This document shows positions 7,624 through 16,595 of a DNA stretch of 58,595 bases, piece by piece. Positions within the stretch are counted from its first letter, which is position 1; every line of letters starts with the position of its first letter. This DNA is from Acidobacteriaceae bacterium. GTDB lineage: Bacteria; Acidobacteriota; Terriglobia; Terriglobales; Acidobacteriaceae. The stretch is from the NCBI GenBank assembly GCA_003134815.1, contig PLCO01000041.1, forward strand, positions 1 through 58,595. The letters run 5' to 3'. The notes below the pieces were generated by a model. That model searched no databases and was not told the origin of the DNA. It worked only from the letters and a program-made list of their open reading frames with translations. The translations under genes and the position numbers were made by a program.

Positions 7624-10600
7624 TCAGTCGACTGTCAGGGTTACGTTCACGGATTGCGTGAGTCCCATCGAGGTGACGCTGACCGGAATCGTGTAGGTTC
7701 CCGCGGGCGTAGTGTTACCCCCGCCGCCGCCACCGCCGCCGCCTCCTCCACCAGAGCTGACACAACTGGAGACGCCGCACGAAACAATCGCTCCGAGCAA
7801 AGCCAGCAGAAAAAGTTTGCGACGCCGAAGAATGGCCAGCGGAACGAGAAGCAGGCCGCAGGCCAGCGGAAGAAGAGCGAGACGGTCAGCACTGGGTCTG
7901 GCGCCGTCCGGCTTTTGCACGTGGGTCGTCGACGCGTTGCCCGTTGAGATCTGGACCAGGACGTTGCCCTGAACGCCGGCGTTGAGCGTTTCCGTTGTGG
8001 GGTTGAAGAGGCAGAGCGCGTTGGTGGGCAGTGTGCCGCAAGAAAATCCAAATGTGCTGCCCGATCCGACCGGCGAAATGACCACCGTATAGCTGGCTTG
8101 CTGTCCGCTGGCGACGTTTTGGCTCGTTGGGCCGGTGATGCTCACGGTGAAATCGAATCCGGTGCCCGAAAGCGGCACTGAGGCGGGCGCGGCGACCGAG
8201 GAGGAGGTCACGGTGAGCGCGCCGGATGCGAATCCGGCGGCGCCGGGCTGAAAGACAATCGAGGCGGTGCAGTTGGCGCCCGCGACCAGGCCGCCGGTGC
8301 AGGTGTTTTGCGTAACGCTAAACGGCGCGGGAGCGGCGAGCGTAACCGAGCTGATGGCGTAGCTGGAAGAGTTCGTGACTGTCACCGGCTGTGCAGTGCT
8401 CGACAAGCTCACTGCCACCACGGGGAATGTAATTTGCGCGGGGTTGGCGGTCAGGCCAGCGGTCAGCAATCCCGAGCCGTTCAGCGGAACTGAAACCGGT
8501 GCGACGCCGGAAGTGGACGAAGAGACCGCGAGCGTGGCCGTAATGACGCCTGTCGCGCGGGGCGTAAAGACGATCTCGACCGCGCAACTGCTTCCATTCG
8601 CGAGGAGTGCTCCGCAGGTAGTGCCGGCAATGGAGTAGTTAGAAGCTGCGGCGCCGGTGATCGAAAAGCCGATGTTAGCCATGGGCGATCCGCCGGTGTC
8701 GCTCACGGTGACTGTTTGCGGCGCGCTGGGCACGCCCGGCTGCTGGGTGGTGAAGGTAAGGCTGGTGGGATTCACGCTGAGTGTGGGCGGCGCGAGTCCC
8801 GTCCCGCTCAAAGCTACGGTCTGAGTCCGCAACGCGTCTGCAACGGTGAGCGTGCCTGTGACCGCGCCTACCTGCGTGGGAGCGAAGATCACGTTGATGG
8901 TGCAGACCGCACCGGCCGCCAACTGCGTTCCGCACTGGTTCGACTGCTGGAACTGCCCGCTCGCCGCGATGGAGATCGAAGTCAGCGGCAGGCCGCCGGA
9001 ATTTGTAATGGTGACGGGCAGCGCGGCGGAGAGCTGGCCGGCTGGAGTCGCGGGGAAGGCGAGCGATGCGGGATTGAGAACGTCCGCGGGCGGAGATTCG
9101 CCCGTCCCGCTCAGCTGCACGGTTTGCGTACCCGCTCCGTCGGTAAAGGTGAGCAAGCCGGAGGCTGGACCGGCCAGGGTTGGCGCGAATTCCACTTCCA
9201 ACTGGCAGTCGGAGCTAGGCGCCAGGCTGGTTGTGCCGCAGGCGTTGCTCAACAGAACGAACGGCGGCGTGATGGACACGCTGCTGATGGGAATTGCGGC
9301 CGCGCTGTTGTTAGCGGCGGTGACCGGGAGCGGTGACGAAGTGCTTCCCACCTCAACCGGTCCGAAGGCGACAGTGCCCGGAGTCAGGCTCACCGCGCCT
9401 GCCGGTGCTCCGGTTCCGGTAAGGTCGACGGTGAGTTGTCCACCGTAGACGTTGGCGTAGATGGTCATCTCGCCGCTCAGCGGCCCGGTGACCTGGGGCG
9501 TAAACGTAACCTGGATGGTGCAGCTGGCGCCACCGGCGACGGTTGCATTCACGCAATTGTCGGTCTCTCTGAAGTTCCCGGTGATCGCAATCGATGTGGG
9601 CGACAGCGCGAGGCTGCTGGTATTCGCAAGAGTGACGGGTAACGGGCTGCTGGAGGTGTTGACGACCTGGCTGGGAAAGGCGAGCGCCGAGGGGCTGGCA
9701 GACGCAGTGGTCAGTCCCGTGCCCGCGCTCCACAGCGCGGTTTGCCAGATGCCGCGTCCATACGTGGCCGCGAGCAGCACCTGCGAAGGTGACGAGCCGG
9801 GAGTGGCGCTGAGGCCAACAACCGGAGCGCCAGGCAATCCTGAGCCAAACACCGACCAGCAATTAGAGAGCGACTGCGCGCATTTTGCGACCTGCGTGGT
9901 AAAGTACACACCCTGGTCCGTGGCGATATAGACCGTGTTCGCATTCTGCGGGTCGATGGCGAGGCTGTTGACCGGCGCGGCGGGCAGGTTAGCCGCAATG
10001 CCGGACCAGGTTGCACCGCCATTGGTCGAGCGATACACCACCTGGACATTTTCGTTGGTGCTCTTAGTGCCCTCCACTGTCACGTACACGGTGTTGCCAG
10101 TGGCGTCGTGAGTGTCGATGGTGACGCTGGAGATGTCAAAGTTGTAATAGTTCAGCGGGTGAGAATCGCCTACGGCCGGATTCAGCGTCAGGTCATTCCA
10201 CACGGGCGTTGCGCTCGACGAGGGATCGATGGTTGCACTGAGAACATGACCGGGCAGGTTGGCGCCGTAAGTGGCCGCGCCGTACATGCCTACATAGACA
10301 ATCTCGCTGCCGGAGGCAAGCAGCATGGCGGCCATGGAGCGGATGAGTGCGTCGCCGTTGCAGGGAACACCAGTGGCTCCGCTATCGAGGATGGGACTGA
10401 TGGCGTTGCTCGCGCTCCAGCCGGCTCCGTTGGCTGGGCCGCGCCACACGCGACAGGTGCCGATGAGTAATTGAGAAGTATCGAGCGGATCGACGAGGAA
10501 GGGACCCGGCGTGGGCATGGTGTCGCCGTCGCCGCCAACATCTGGATCTGTGACTACCGGGCTTGTGCCGAACGAGGTTGGCGTGCAGGGAGCTAGTTGC

Positions 10601-12585
10601 GAGCAGCGATAAATCGCGACTCCCGGCTGGTTGTTCACATACCAATTGGCGCTGTTTCCGGGGTCGATGGCCACAGGGCCGCCGTACCCGGAAAGAATCT
10701 GCGGCCAGTCGGCGGTTGCGGCGGAACTCTTCACGCCCGCGGTTCCGTTCACGCCCAGGCCGGCCATCAGGTTATAAGGCGACGCCACGAACGGAGGCAG
10801 ACTGACCACTTCGGCCAGCGAGCCGAGGCTGCCGTTCAGGTTCTGGAAGTGCGAAGAGTCCGTTGCGGCGCAGGACGATCCGGTTTCGCCAATGGCGTCA
10901 GTAGAACGCCACAGCCCGCTGTCATTGCCTAGAAAGACCTCCAGCGGATTGGCCGCATTCCACGCCAGCGCATGCTGATATTCGGCCACCTGTGCGCTCA
11001 TGCACGTGGTCGAGTTGGTGGTGTTGCGCCAAACGCACCCCACGGCGAGGCTGCACTTCCACAGGTCATTGGCCCCGGCGAGCACAAGCGTGTCCTGCTG
11101 AGAAGGAACCGCGGCCAGGGCGAGGTTGTAGTCGCCATCTGGAATAGTGGCAGCGCCCTGAAGGTTGCTGGTTTCAAGCGGAGAGGTGTTCCACTGTTTG
11201 CCGAAGCTGATGGCGGGATCGCCGCACGCACCGCCACTGATCGCGCATTGATCCTGCCACAGCCCCTGGTCCTGGTTATTCAGGTCTACGGTCCAGGCAA
11301 AGGTGTCGCCGGTTTGGGGATTCACCGCCAGCGCGCCGCGATAGATGGGACAGGCGATGGAGCCGATCTGCGTGTAATTGGGCGGACACATTTGCGCGGT
11401 AAGTCCCGTGCCGGGCTGCGCGGCCATGCGTGTCCATGTGACGCCGTCGGGCGATTGGTAGTAGCCGTGATCGCGCACTGCGGCGACAAACAACTGCCGC
11501 ACCGGGTTCCATACGACCGCGGTGGCGGCGAGGCCGGGCGAATTGAGAGGACCGAGCGGACCCTGCAGAACTTCGCCGGGGCCATCGGTGATGGTGGCCA
11601 GGTGCCAGCTGGCGCCGCTGTCATTTGAGTAGAAGAGCCCCTCGAATGAGTTCTGCGGCCAATCGGCATTTACCAGCGTGCCCTCGTAGGCCTGCGAGAC
11701 GGCGGCCACAACGAGCTGAGGGTTGGCCGTGCTCCAGGCAAAGCCGGCAAAACCCGACGCGACGAAACTTGAGTCAATTGCGCTGAGGCCCTGCTCCAGA
11801 TCCACGGTCTGCTGGATCAGGCTCCAGGTGTTGCCGCTGTCGATGGAGCGCAGGATGCCGGCGCCGTAGTAGGAGTCGAGCACGTCATTGGGGTCGCCGG
11901 TGCCTGCGAGGATGACACCGGTCTCGCCCGGCTGAACGGTGAGCGCGCCGATGCTGATCGACGCATCTGCGACGTCGCTGAGAGCGGCGACGGAATCGGT
12001 GAGCGGCGTAAAGACGATGGTGGATGGCGTGGAGACAGCGGCATTGTTGGCGACCCACACACCGCCGCCGGTAGTGCCAAGGTAAATGCGGTTGCCGGTT
12101 GCATCGGAGGGATCGAGAGCGAGCGCAGCGACGCGGCCGGTGATCAGGCCATAATTCGAGGTCTGGACGGCCATGGGGCCGAGCGGCTGCCAGGTATTTA
12201 CGGAAGTCGCGTTCGCGGATGCCCCGCTGCCTGCGCTCTGTGCCCCAATTTTTGCGGCGCTTACTCGGCGGACGGCGCTGAGCCTGACCGGCAGGCGATG
12301 GCCGGGTGTCCAGCCGCGCTGGGCAAGAAAGCGCTGCGCTTCAAGAACACGAGGAGGGACGGGTGTGGATTGCGGTTCCTGCCGCGGAGTCGAATTGGCT
12401 TGTCCATCCGGTTTCTGCGCAGCGGCCACCGGACCGAAAGCGAGATACATGAGCAGCCATATGGCCAGTGGCAAACCGGCCCACGCGCCACCGCTCGCGC
12501 GCTGCCCAGCCAGCCCGGGTCGTTCCCCTCCCACGCCGCGGCGGACAGGGCACAAGCAGTTCAGATCAGACATTGGATTCGTCAC
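7624..12585 (-). CDS. Giant secreted surface protein: Asp-box propeller plus five choice-of-anchor D repeats
   Basis: The 1653-residue product begins with a membrane segment or signal (about residues 34-56). The first two thirds hold sialidase-like Asp-boxes (for example SIDSGNTW, SNDSGASW, STNGGATW), the mark of a Vps10/BNR-type beta-propeller. Five Ig-like choice-of-anchor D repeats of about 100 residues follow, each opening with a P-x-x-L/I-x-F motif and carrying paired Cys, and then another Ig-like domain. Near the end is a membrane helix with an RRRK stop, then a second hydrophobic run, 12 consecutive Gly, and a final strand pair. GTG 12585 is used because AGGA lies 6 bases upstream; ATG 12573 is the alternative. 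Likely role: surface adhesion or polymer binding. No catalytic site was identified. Confidence 0.85.
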   Translation of the reverse strand: MTNPMSDLNCLCPVRRGVGGERPGLAGQRASGGAWAGLPLAIWLLMYLAFGPVAAAQKPDGQANSTPRQEPQSTPVPPRVLEAQRFLAQRGWTPGHRLPVRLSAVRRVSAAKIGAQSAGSGASANATSVNTWQPLGPMAVQTSNYGLITGRVAALALDPSDATGNRIYLGTTGGGVWVANNAAVSTPSTIVFTPLTDSVAALSDVADASISIGALTVQPGETGVILAGTGDPNDVLDSYYGAGILRSIDSGNTWSLIQQTVDLEQGLSAIDSSFVASGFAGFAWSTANPQLVVAAVSQAYEGTLVNADWPQNSFEGLFYSNDSGASWHLATITDGPGEVLQGPLGPLNSPGLAATAVVWNPVRQLFVAAVRDHGYYQSPDGVTWTRMAAQPGTGLTAQMCPPNYTQIGSIACPIYRGALAVNPQTGDTFAWTVDLNNQDQGLWQDQCAISGGACGDPAISFGKQWNTSPLETSNLQGAATIPDGDYNLALAAVPSQQDTLVLAGANDLWKCSLAVGCVWRNTTNSTTCMSAQVAEYQHALAWNAANPLEVFLGNDSGLWRSTDAIGETGSSCAATDSSHFQNLNGSLGSLAEVVSLPPFVASPYNLMAGLGVNGTAGVKSSAATADWPQILSGYGGPVAIDPGNSANWYVNNQPGVAIYRCSQLAPCTPTSFGTSPVVTDPDVGGDGDTMPTPGPFLVDPLDTSQLLIGTCRVWRGPANGAGWSASNAISPILDSGATGVPCNGDALIRSMAAMLLASGSEIVYVGMYGAATYGANLPGHVLSATIDPSSSATPVWNDLTLNPAVGDSHPLNYYNFDISSVTIDTHDATGNTVYVTVEGTKSTNENVQVVYRSTNGGATWSGIAANLPAAPVNSLAIDPQNANTVYIATDQGVYFTTQVAKCAQSLSNCWSVFGSGLPGAPVVGLSATPGSSPSQVLLAATYGRGIWQTALWSAGTGLTTASASPSALAFPSQVVNTSSSPLPVTLANTSSLALSPTSIAITGNFRETDNCVNATVAGGASCTIQVTFTPQVTGPLSGEMTIYANVYGGQLTVDLTGTGAPAGAVSLTPGTVAFGPVEVGSTSSPLPVTAANNSAAAIPISSVSITPPFVLLSNACGTTSLAPSSDCQLEVEFAPTLAGPASGLLTFTDGAGTQTVQLSGTGESPPADVLNPASLAFPATPAGQLSAALPVTITNSGGLPLTSISIAASGQFQQSNQCGTQLAAGAVCTINVIFAPTQVGAVTGTLTVADALRTQTVALSGTGLAPPTLSVNPTSLTFTTQQPGVPSAPQTVTVSDTGGSPMANIGFSITGAAASNYSIAGTTCGALLANGSSCAVEIVFTPRATGVITATLAVSSSTSGVAPVSVPLNGSGLLTAGLTANPAQITFPVVAVSLSSTAQPVTVTNSSSYAISSVTLAAPAPFSVTQNTCTGGLVAGANCTASIVFQPGAAGFASGALTVTSSSVAAPASVPLSGTGFDFTVSITGPTSQNVASGQQASYTVVISPVGSGSTFGFSCGTLPTNALCLFNPTTETLNAGVQGNVLVQISTGNASTTHVQKPDGARPSADRLALLPLACGLLLVPLAILRRRKLFLLALLGAIVSCGVSSCVSSGGGGGGGGGGGGNTTPAGTYTIPVSVTSMGLTQSVNVTLTVD

Positions 12586-12874
12586 ACGTATCCTGATTTA
12601 GATTCCGGCTTCCCCTTTTCTAAGAATCTTCCAACGGGGATGAGCGCGAAATCCATCAGATAACGCTCAACGAAACACGCAAATTCCGGGAATGAGAGTG
12701 CGGCCCATTATAGGACAGCTTAAGAATCCTCAAATGTGATTTAAAACACTCGTATAAGGGCGAGCGCGAAGCCTTACCCTGGGATCGGGTCGAGCCGGGG
12801 CCGAAGGGTACGGATTAGGATGAATTGGTTGCGCTTTTGCGGGCCTTCCCGCACTTCTCGAATGAGGTTTCCCG
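12586..12874. promoter_or_regulatory. Divergent intergenic region
   Basis: These 289 bases separate two divergent genes and must carry both promoters. The stretch 12700-12765 is distinctly AT-richer than its surroundings and holds several -10-like hexamers, such as TATAAG near 12756. I cannot assign a start site with confidence. Confidence 0.4.
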
Positions 12875-14722
12875 ATGCGTCGTGTAGCGTTCTCGATCCT
12901 TTTTGCCCTCGCTTCGATTTGTCTTTACGCAAATGGTCTTTACGCAGAGGACTACACCCTTGGCCCCGACTCGCAGCCGCAGGCCGGCGTGCCCAAGGGC
13001 ACGGTAACCAAATTCACGCTGGCTCCGGGCAAGGATTATCCGGGTACGCCGCACAATTGTGCTGTTTATATTCCCGAAGAATACGACGCGAGCAAACCGA
13101 CGCTGTTCATGATTTTTCTGGACGGAAGCCAGGCGCTCGGCGACAGCATGCGCGTGCCTGTGGTGCTGGACAACCTGATCGCCAAGCACGATTTGCCGCC
13201 GATGATCGCGATCTTCGTCGATCCCGGCATTTTGCCTGTCGTTTCTGACCCATTGCACGCGGATATCGCCCAGAACCGTTACAACCGAATTTATGAATAT
13301 GATTCGCTGACGCCGCAGTTTTCAGACTTTTTGCTCAACGAACTGATTCCTGAAGTGGCGAAAACATACAACCTGTCGAAGAATCCGGACGACCGCGGCC
13401 TGAGCGGCGTGAGCACGGGCGCAGTGGGCGCATTCATGGCGGCGTGGAATCGGCCCGATCAGTTTCATCGCGTGCTTTCGCTCATTGGCACGTACGTTTC
13501 AATGAAGGGCGCGGATGCGCTGCCCGCGCTGGTGCGCAAAACGGAGCCGAAGCCGATCCGCATCTTCATGCAGGACGGGACGGCGGATCACATTGTTCCT
13601 GCGGAGCCATACGGAGTCGCATTTGCCGGGAGCTGGCCGATTAATAACCAGGTGATGTACGAGGCGCTGGAATTTGCGGGCTACGACGTAAAGCTCGTGA
13701 TGGGCACAGACGGGCACAGCACGAAACAGGGCGGCGCAATCCTGCCTGATGCGCTGCGCTGGCTCTGGCGCGATTACCCCGCGCCGGTCGTGGTGCGCGA
13801 GCCGGCGCCTGCGCAGCAGGCGGGACGGGATTCGTCGGCGTCGGTATTTTCGACGATCTTCTTGGACAAGCCGTGGCAGCAGATCGGCGGCGATTACATT
13901 ATCGACCGTGATTATGGACAAGTTTGGAGCCTTACCTCCGATGCCAAGGGAAACGTATATATTTGCGGCGGAACTACCGTCGCGCGCGTGGACGCAGATG
14001 GAAACGTGGCGCGGTTTCTCCAATTGAAAGGTGGCGTGAAGCGCCTCAGATTCGGTGCGGACGGCCGCTGGTACGCATCCTTGGAAACTGACGAAATGGT
14101 TTCGAATAAAACTGCCGATCCGTCAAATGATCTAAAGATCATAGCGCGAGGCCTTGGCATCTACGATTTTGTCGTCGCAAAGAATGGCACGATTTACTTT
14201 AGCGGGAGCGGAAGAACTGGATCAGGCAGAATCGATGCTTCAGGCAAAGTGGAGACGCAGGAGATGGGCCGGACAGTTGTCGAGCCCTCGGGACTCGCAT
14301 TCTCGCCCGATCAGTCCATGCTGGTAGTCACCGACGCAGATTCGCGCTATAGCTGGTCGTTCCAAATCGCAGCCGATGGCTCTCTCATCAACGGCGAGCC
14401 CTTTTATCGCCTGGAAATACCAGAGACGACGGAGTGGAACTTACTAGGCAGCCGCATATGGAGTGTAGCGGAGGACACGAACGGCAACGTCTATTTCGCC
14501 ACCCCGATTGGCATTCAGGTCGCCATGCAGAACGGACGTATAGCGGAGATCCTCAACCCTCCGATGCCTGGCGGCGGCCCGCTGGCTGCGATGACGTTTG
14601 CCGGCAGCGGCGACCAGAACTGGCTGTACGTTGTACAGGGAGGGAAGCTGTTCCGCCGGCCGGTGAAGGTGACCGGGGCGAATGCATGGACCGTTGTGAA
14701 GCCACCGAAGCCGATGCTGTAG
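12875..14722 (+). CDS. Secreted esterase fused to a C-terminal beta-propeller
   Basis: The product (615 residues) has a signal peptide ending near residue 24. An alpha/beta-hydrolase domain of the enterochelin-esterase/PF00756 type follows (about 55-310), with nucleophile motif GVSTGAVGA, an acid region around DGTADHIVP, and GTDGHS for the His. The last 290 residues form a repeated-strand domain of the SMP-30/gluconolactonase kind (blade motifs LTSDAKGNVYICGG, VAKNGTIYFSG, VAEDTNGNVYFATP). Such pairs act as secreted carbohydrate or siderophore-ester hydrolases, but the substrate is unknown. GAGG lies about 8 bases before the ATG. The gene stands alone, divergent from the giant surface protein. 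Confidence 0.85.
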   Translation: MRRVAFSILFALASICLYANGLYAEDYTLGPDSQPQAGVPKGTVTKFTLAPGKDYPGTPHNCAVYIPEEYDASKPTLFMIFLDGSQALGDSMRVPVVLDNLIAKHDLPPMIAIFVDPGILPVVSDPLHADIAQNRYNRIYEYDSLTPQFSDFLLNELIPEVAKTYNLSKNPDDRGLSGVSTGAVGAFMAAWNRPDQFHRVLSLIGTYVSMKGADALPALVRKTEPKPIRIFMQDGTADHIVPAEPYGVAFAGSWPINNQVMYEALEFAGYDVKLVMGTDGHSTKQGGAILPDALRWLWRDYPAPVVVREPAPAQQAGRDSSASVFSTIFLDKPWQQIGGDYIIDRDYGQVWSLTSDAKGNVYICGGTTVARVDADGNVARFLQLKGGVKRLRFGADGRWYASLETDEMVSNKTADPSNDLKIIARGLGIYDFVVAKNGTIYFSGSGRTGSGRIDASGKVETQEMGRTVVEPSGLAFSPDQSMLVVTDADSRYSWSFQIAADGSLINGEPFYRLEIPETTEWNLLGSRIWSVAEDTNGNVYFATPIGIQVAMQNGRIAEILNPPMPGGGPLAAMTFAGSGDQNWLYVVQGGKLFRRPVKVTGANAWTVVKPPKPML

Positions 14723-14789
14723 GTCTGGGATCTTCGGCAACCGTGTGATTGATCGTTCAGGAAGAGCCTTGACGATGAAAGGGATCAGC

Positions 14790-15122
14790 TCATCGCAGAA
14801 CCAGGAGGCTTCGCTTGGAATCGACATCGAAATCCGAAAAGCGGACCGCGTTGTTTCGGATCATCCGAATGACTTCGCCCGTTGAGCAGTTCCCTGTCTG
14901 CAATAGGATCACCTTCGGCGGCGCTCCTTTGGCGATGCTCAGATTGGCAAAATCTTTGTCCTTGGTCAGAAACGCAAAGTGGTTCGCCTTGGCAAAATCC
15001 CAGATCGTTACATCGGGACTGCTGCCAAGGCCCGCTTCGCTCACATGAATGGAATCAGGGAACAGGTCTGCGAGCTCGTGGACGATACGAGGGGGAAGAT
15101 TCTCGTCAACGAGAAGCTTCAA
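14790..15122 (-). CDS. DUF5615 PIN-like toxin
   Basis: The product is a 110-residue PIN-like protein of the DUF5615 family, the presumed ribonuclease half of a toxin-antitoxin pair. I place the start at TTG 15122. This gives the family opening MKLLVDENLPP, has AAAGGA 9 bases upstream, and overlaps the antitoxin by 17 bases. A longer reading from 15203 would add a basic tail translated from the antitoxin gene. Acidic residues expected for the metal site are seen in LLVDEN and in TKDKDF. It would be held inactive by the DUF433 protein encoded just upstream. Confidence 0.87.
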   Translation of the reverse strand: MKLLVDENLPPRIVHELADLFPDSIHVSEAGLGSSPDVTIWDFAKANHFAFLTKDKDFANLSIAKGAPPKVILLQTGNCSTGEVIRMIRNNAVRFSDFDVDSKRSLLVLR

Positions 15123-15339
15123 GAACCGCAATCCTTTCCGGAATGCTCGCAAAAAACTCGTAAACTGCCTGAAAGTCTTCCTTCTCGAGATACGGAAACT
15201 CATTCAGGATCTCATCTTCGGTCATTCCCGACGCAAGATACGATGCAAGATCGTAAACGGTGATGCGCAGACCGCGAATGCAGGGCTTACCCCCCATTTT
15301 GCCGGCTTCAACCGTGATGCGCGGATTTAAGTCAGACAT
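15106..15339 (-). CDS. DUF433 antitoxin
   Basis: This 77-residue protein belongs to the DUF433 family, whose members pair with DUF5615 toxins. The signature GKPCIRGLRITVYDLASYLASG covers residues 16-37 and forms a small winged-helix-like fold thought to bind DNA and the toxin. The ATG at 15339 follows a G-rich leader; the frame is open further upstream but lacks a good start. It overlaps the toxin by 17 bases, so the pair should be translated together and autoregulated. The pair lies between the convergent ends of the esterase gene and the oxidase operon. Confidence 0.88.
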   Translation of the reverse strand: MSDLNPRITVEAGKMGGKPCIRGLRITVYDLASYLASGMTEDEILNEFPYLEKEDFQAVYEFFASIPERIAVLEASR

Positions 15340-15397
15340 GACCACCAACCATTCCGACCATTCCATTCTAGGATAAAACTGACGAACCTGAACATAA

Positions 15398-15422
15398 ATC
15401 AGAAAGGCCGCCCAAGGCGGCC
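15398..15422 (-). terminator. Rho-independent terminator of the respiratory operon
   Basis: On the minus strand a perfect 7-bp stem, GGCCGCC/GGCGGCC with loop TTG (15406-15422), is followed by TTTCTGATTTAT. It lies 36 bases after the subunit IV stop and is the only strong terminator seen downstream of the 13.6-kb act/cta gene run. Confidence 0.85.
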
Positions 15423-15436
15423 CTCATACTGCTCTC

Positions 15437-15450
15437 TGACCACTGACAAT
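15437..15450 (-). repeat. Short heptanucleotide array (2 units) after subunit IV
   Basis: Two 7-base units (TGACCAC, TGACAAT on the + strand) lie between the subunit IV stop and the terminator hairpin. Alone this is weak, but it matches the units of the longer arrays at 23031, 25058 and 45632 and has the same position and orientation. Confidence 0.5.
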
Positions 15451-15457
15451 AGTCTTT

Positions 15458-15814
15458 CTACCACCGTCCCCAGGCGCGGCTGAAGTAGTCCGTCATCGTC
15501 ATTCCGACGAGCGCGAGGAAGGTGAACAGGCCGCAGACCACGGTGAGCTTGGTCAGCCTGGTGCTGTATTTTACGTGCATGAAGAAAAGCACCACCAGGG
15601 TCATCTTGGTGCAGGCAATGGCCAGCGCGACGACGGGATTCCAGAAGAGAGTAAGTCCCGGAGCGATGTGCCACTCGCCGAGGTCGATATACGACGCCCA
15701 AACGGTCAATCCTGTGCCCACCAGCAGCGCCAGAACGATCGTCAGGTAGACTACAGGGCTCACAATATGGTGCTCGTGCTCGTTATGGTCGACTTGTTGG
15801 TCCAGTTCACTCAT
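15458..15814 (-). CDS. ctaF: Cytochrome c oxidase subunit IV (caa3 type)
   Basis: This is the small membrane subunit of bacterial caa3/aa3 oxidases, needed for assembly or stability rather than catalysis. The 118-residue product has a His-rich N-terminus and three membrane helices (about 19-40, 59-79, 88-108), with the family-typical KMTLVVLFFMHVKYS. I prefer ATG 15814 because AGGA lies 8 bases upstream; the in-frame ATG at 15823 has that motif touching it. It is the last gene of the operon, 13 bases after subunit III, and is followed by the terminator. Confidence 0.88.
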   Translation of the reverse strand: MSELDQQVDHNEHEHHIVSPVVYLTIVLALLVGTGLTVWASYIDLGEWHIAPGLTLFWNPVVALAIACTKMTLVVLFFMHVKYSTRLTKLTVVCGLFTFLALVGMTMTDYFSRAWGRW

Positions 15815-15827
15815 TCCATCCATCCTG

Positions 15828-16595
15828 TCAATGCCGGCTGATTAAGTACAACAACGGGAAGAGGAAGATCCAGATAATATCCACGAAGTGCCAGTAAAGG
15901 CCAAAATTCTCGACATAGTTAACGTGGCCGGTCGTGTAGGCTCCGGCTCGCGCTCGGACAATCATGAACCCCAAAATTGAGATACCGATGATCATGTGCA
16001 GGGCGTGCATTCCGGTCATGGCGAAGTAGAGGAAGAAGTACATCTGAGTCTTCTCGGCCATGTCGGACTGCAGCGGTTTGTCGCCAGGATAATCCTTATG
16101 CACTTCAGGATCCGAGGCCGGATTGAGGAACGACGCATCGCTCCAATGCAGACCGGGAACGTGGTGCTTCACCCACTTCTCGTGATACTCGATGGACTTG
16201 ATGCCCAAAAAAGCGAGGCCGAGAATAAAGGTCAGCGAAAGGAAGAGAACAAGCATGCCTTTCTTGCGCATTTCGGCTGACCACACGCCCATGGCCATGG
16301 TGAAGCTCGACAGAATCAGAACCGCAGTATTCGCGGAGCCCCATCCGATGTTGAGTTGGTGCGATGCCTCAACGAACGCCGGGTAATACCAGTTGCGCAT
16401 GATCATGTAGGCAGTGAACAACCCGCCGAAGAACATGACTTCAGTGAGCAGGAACAGCCACATGGCGAAGTTCGTCGTATCTGCCTGCTGCTCGACCGTT
16501 TCGAAGTGGTGGCGCTGATAGGGCGGATGCTCCCCATGGTGAGAATGGCCAACGTCCGCGGCGGCGCTGTTCGAGATTGCCGTGCTATCCGACAC
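15828..16595 (-). CDS. ctaE: Cytochrome c oxidase subunit III
   Basis: Subunit III is an all-helical membrane subunit that stabilises the oxidase core and its proton uptake. The 255-residue product has a His-rich N-terminal tail and five or more helices. Recognisable stretches are [24 protein letters not shown] (near 137-144) and the C-terminal [18 protein letters not shown]. The first 11 bases overlap the end of subunit I, so translation is coupled. All four oxidase subunits follow in the order II-I-III-IV. Confidence 0.95.
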   Translation of the reverse strand: MSDSTAISNSAAADVGHSHHGEHPPYQRHHFETVEQQADTTNFAMWLFLLTEVMFFGGLFTAYMIMRNWYYPAFVEASHQLNIGWGSANTAVLILSSFTMAMGVWSAEMRKKGMLVLFLSLTFILGLAFLGIKSIEYHEKWVKHHVPGLHWSDASFLNPASDPEVHKDYPGDKPLQSDMAEKTQMYFFLYFAMTGMHALHMIIGISILGFMIVRARAGAYTTGHVNYVENFGLYWHFVDIIWIFLFPLLYLISRH

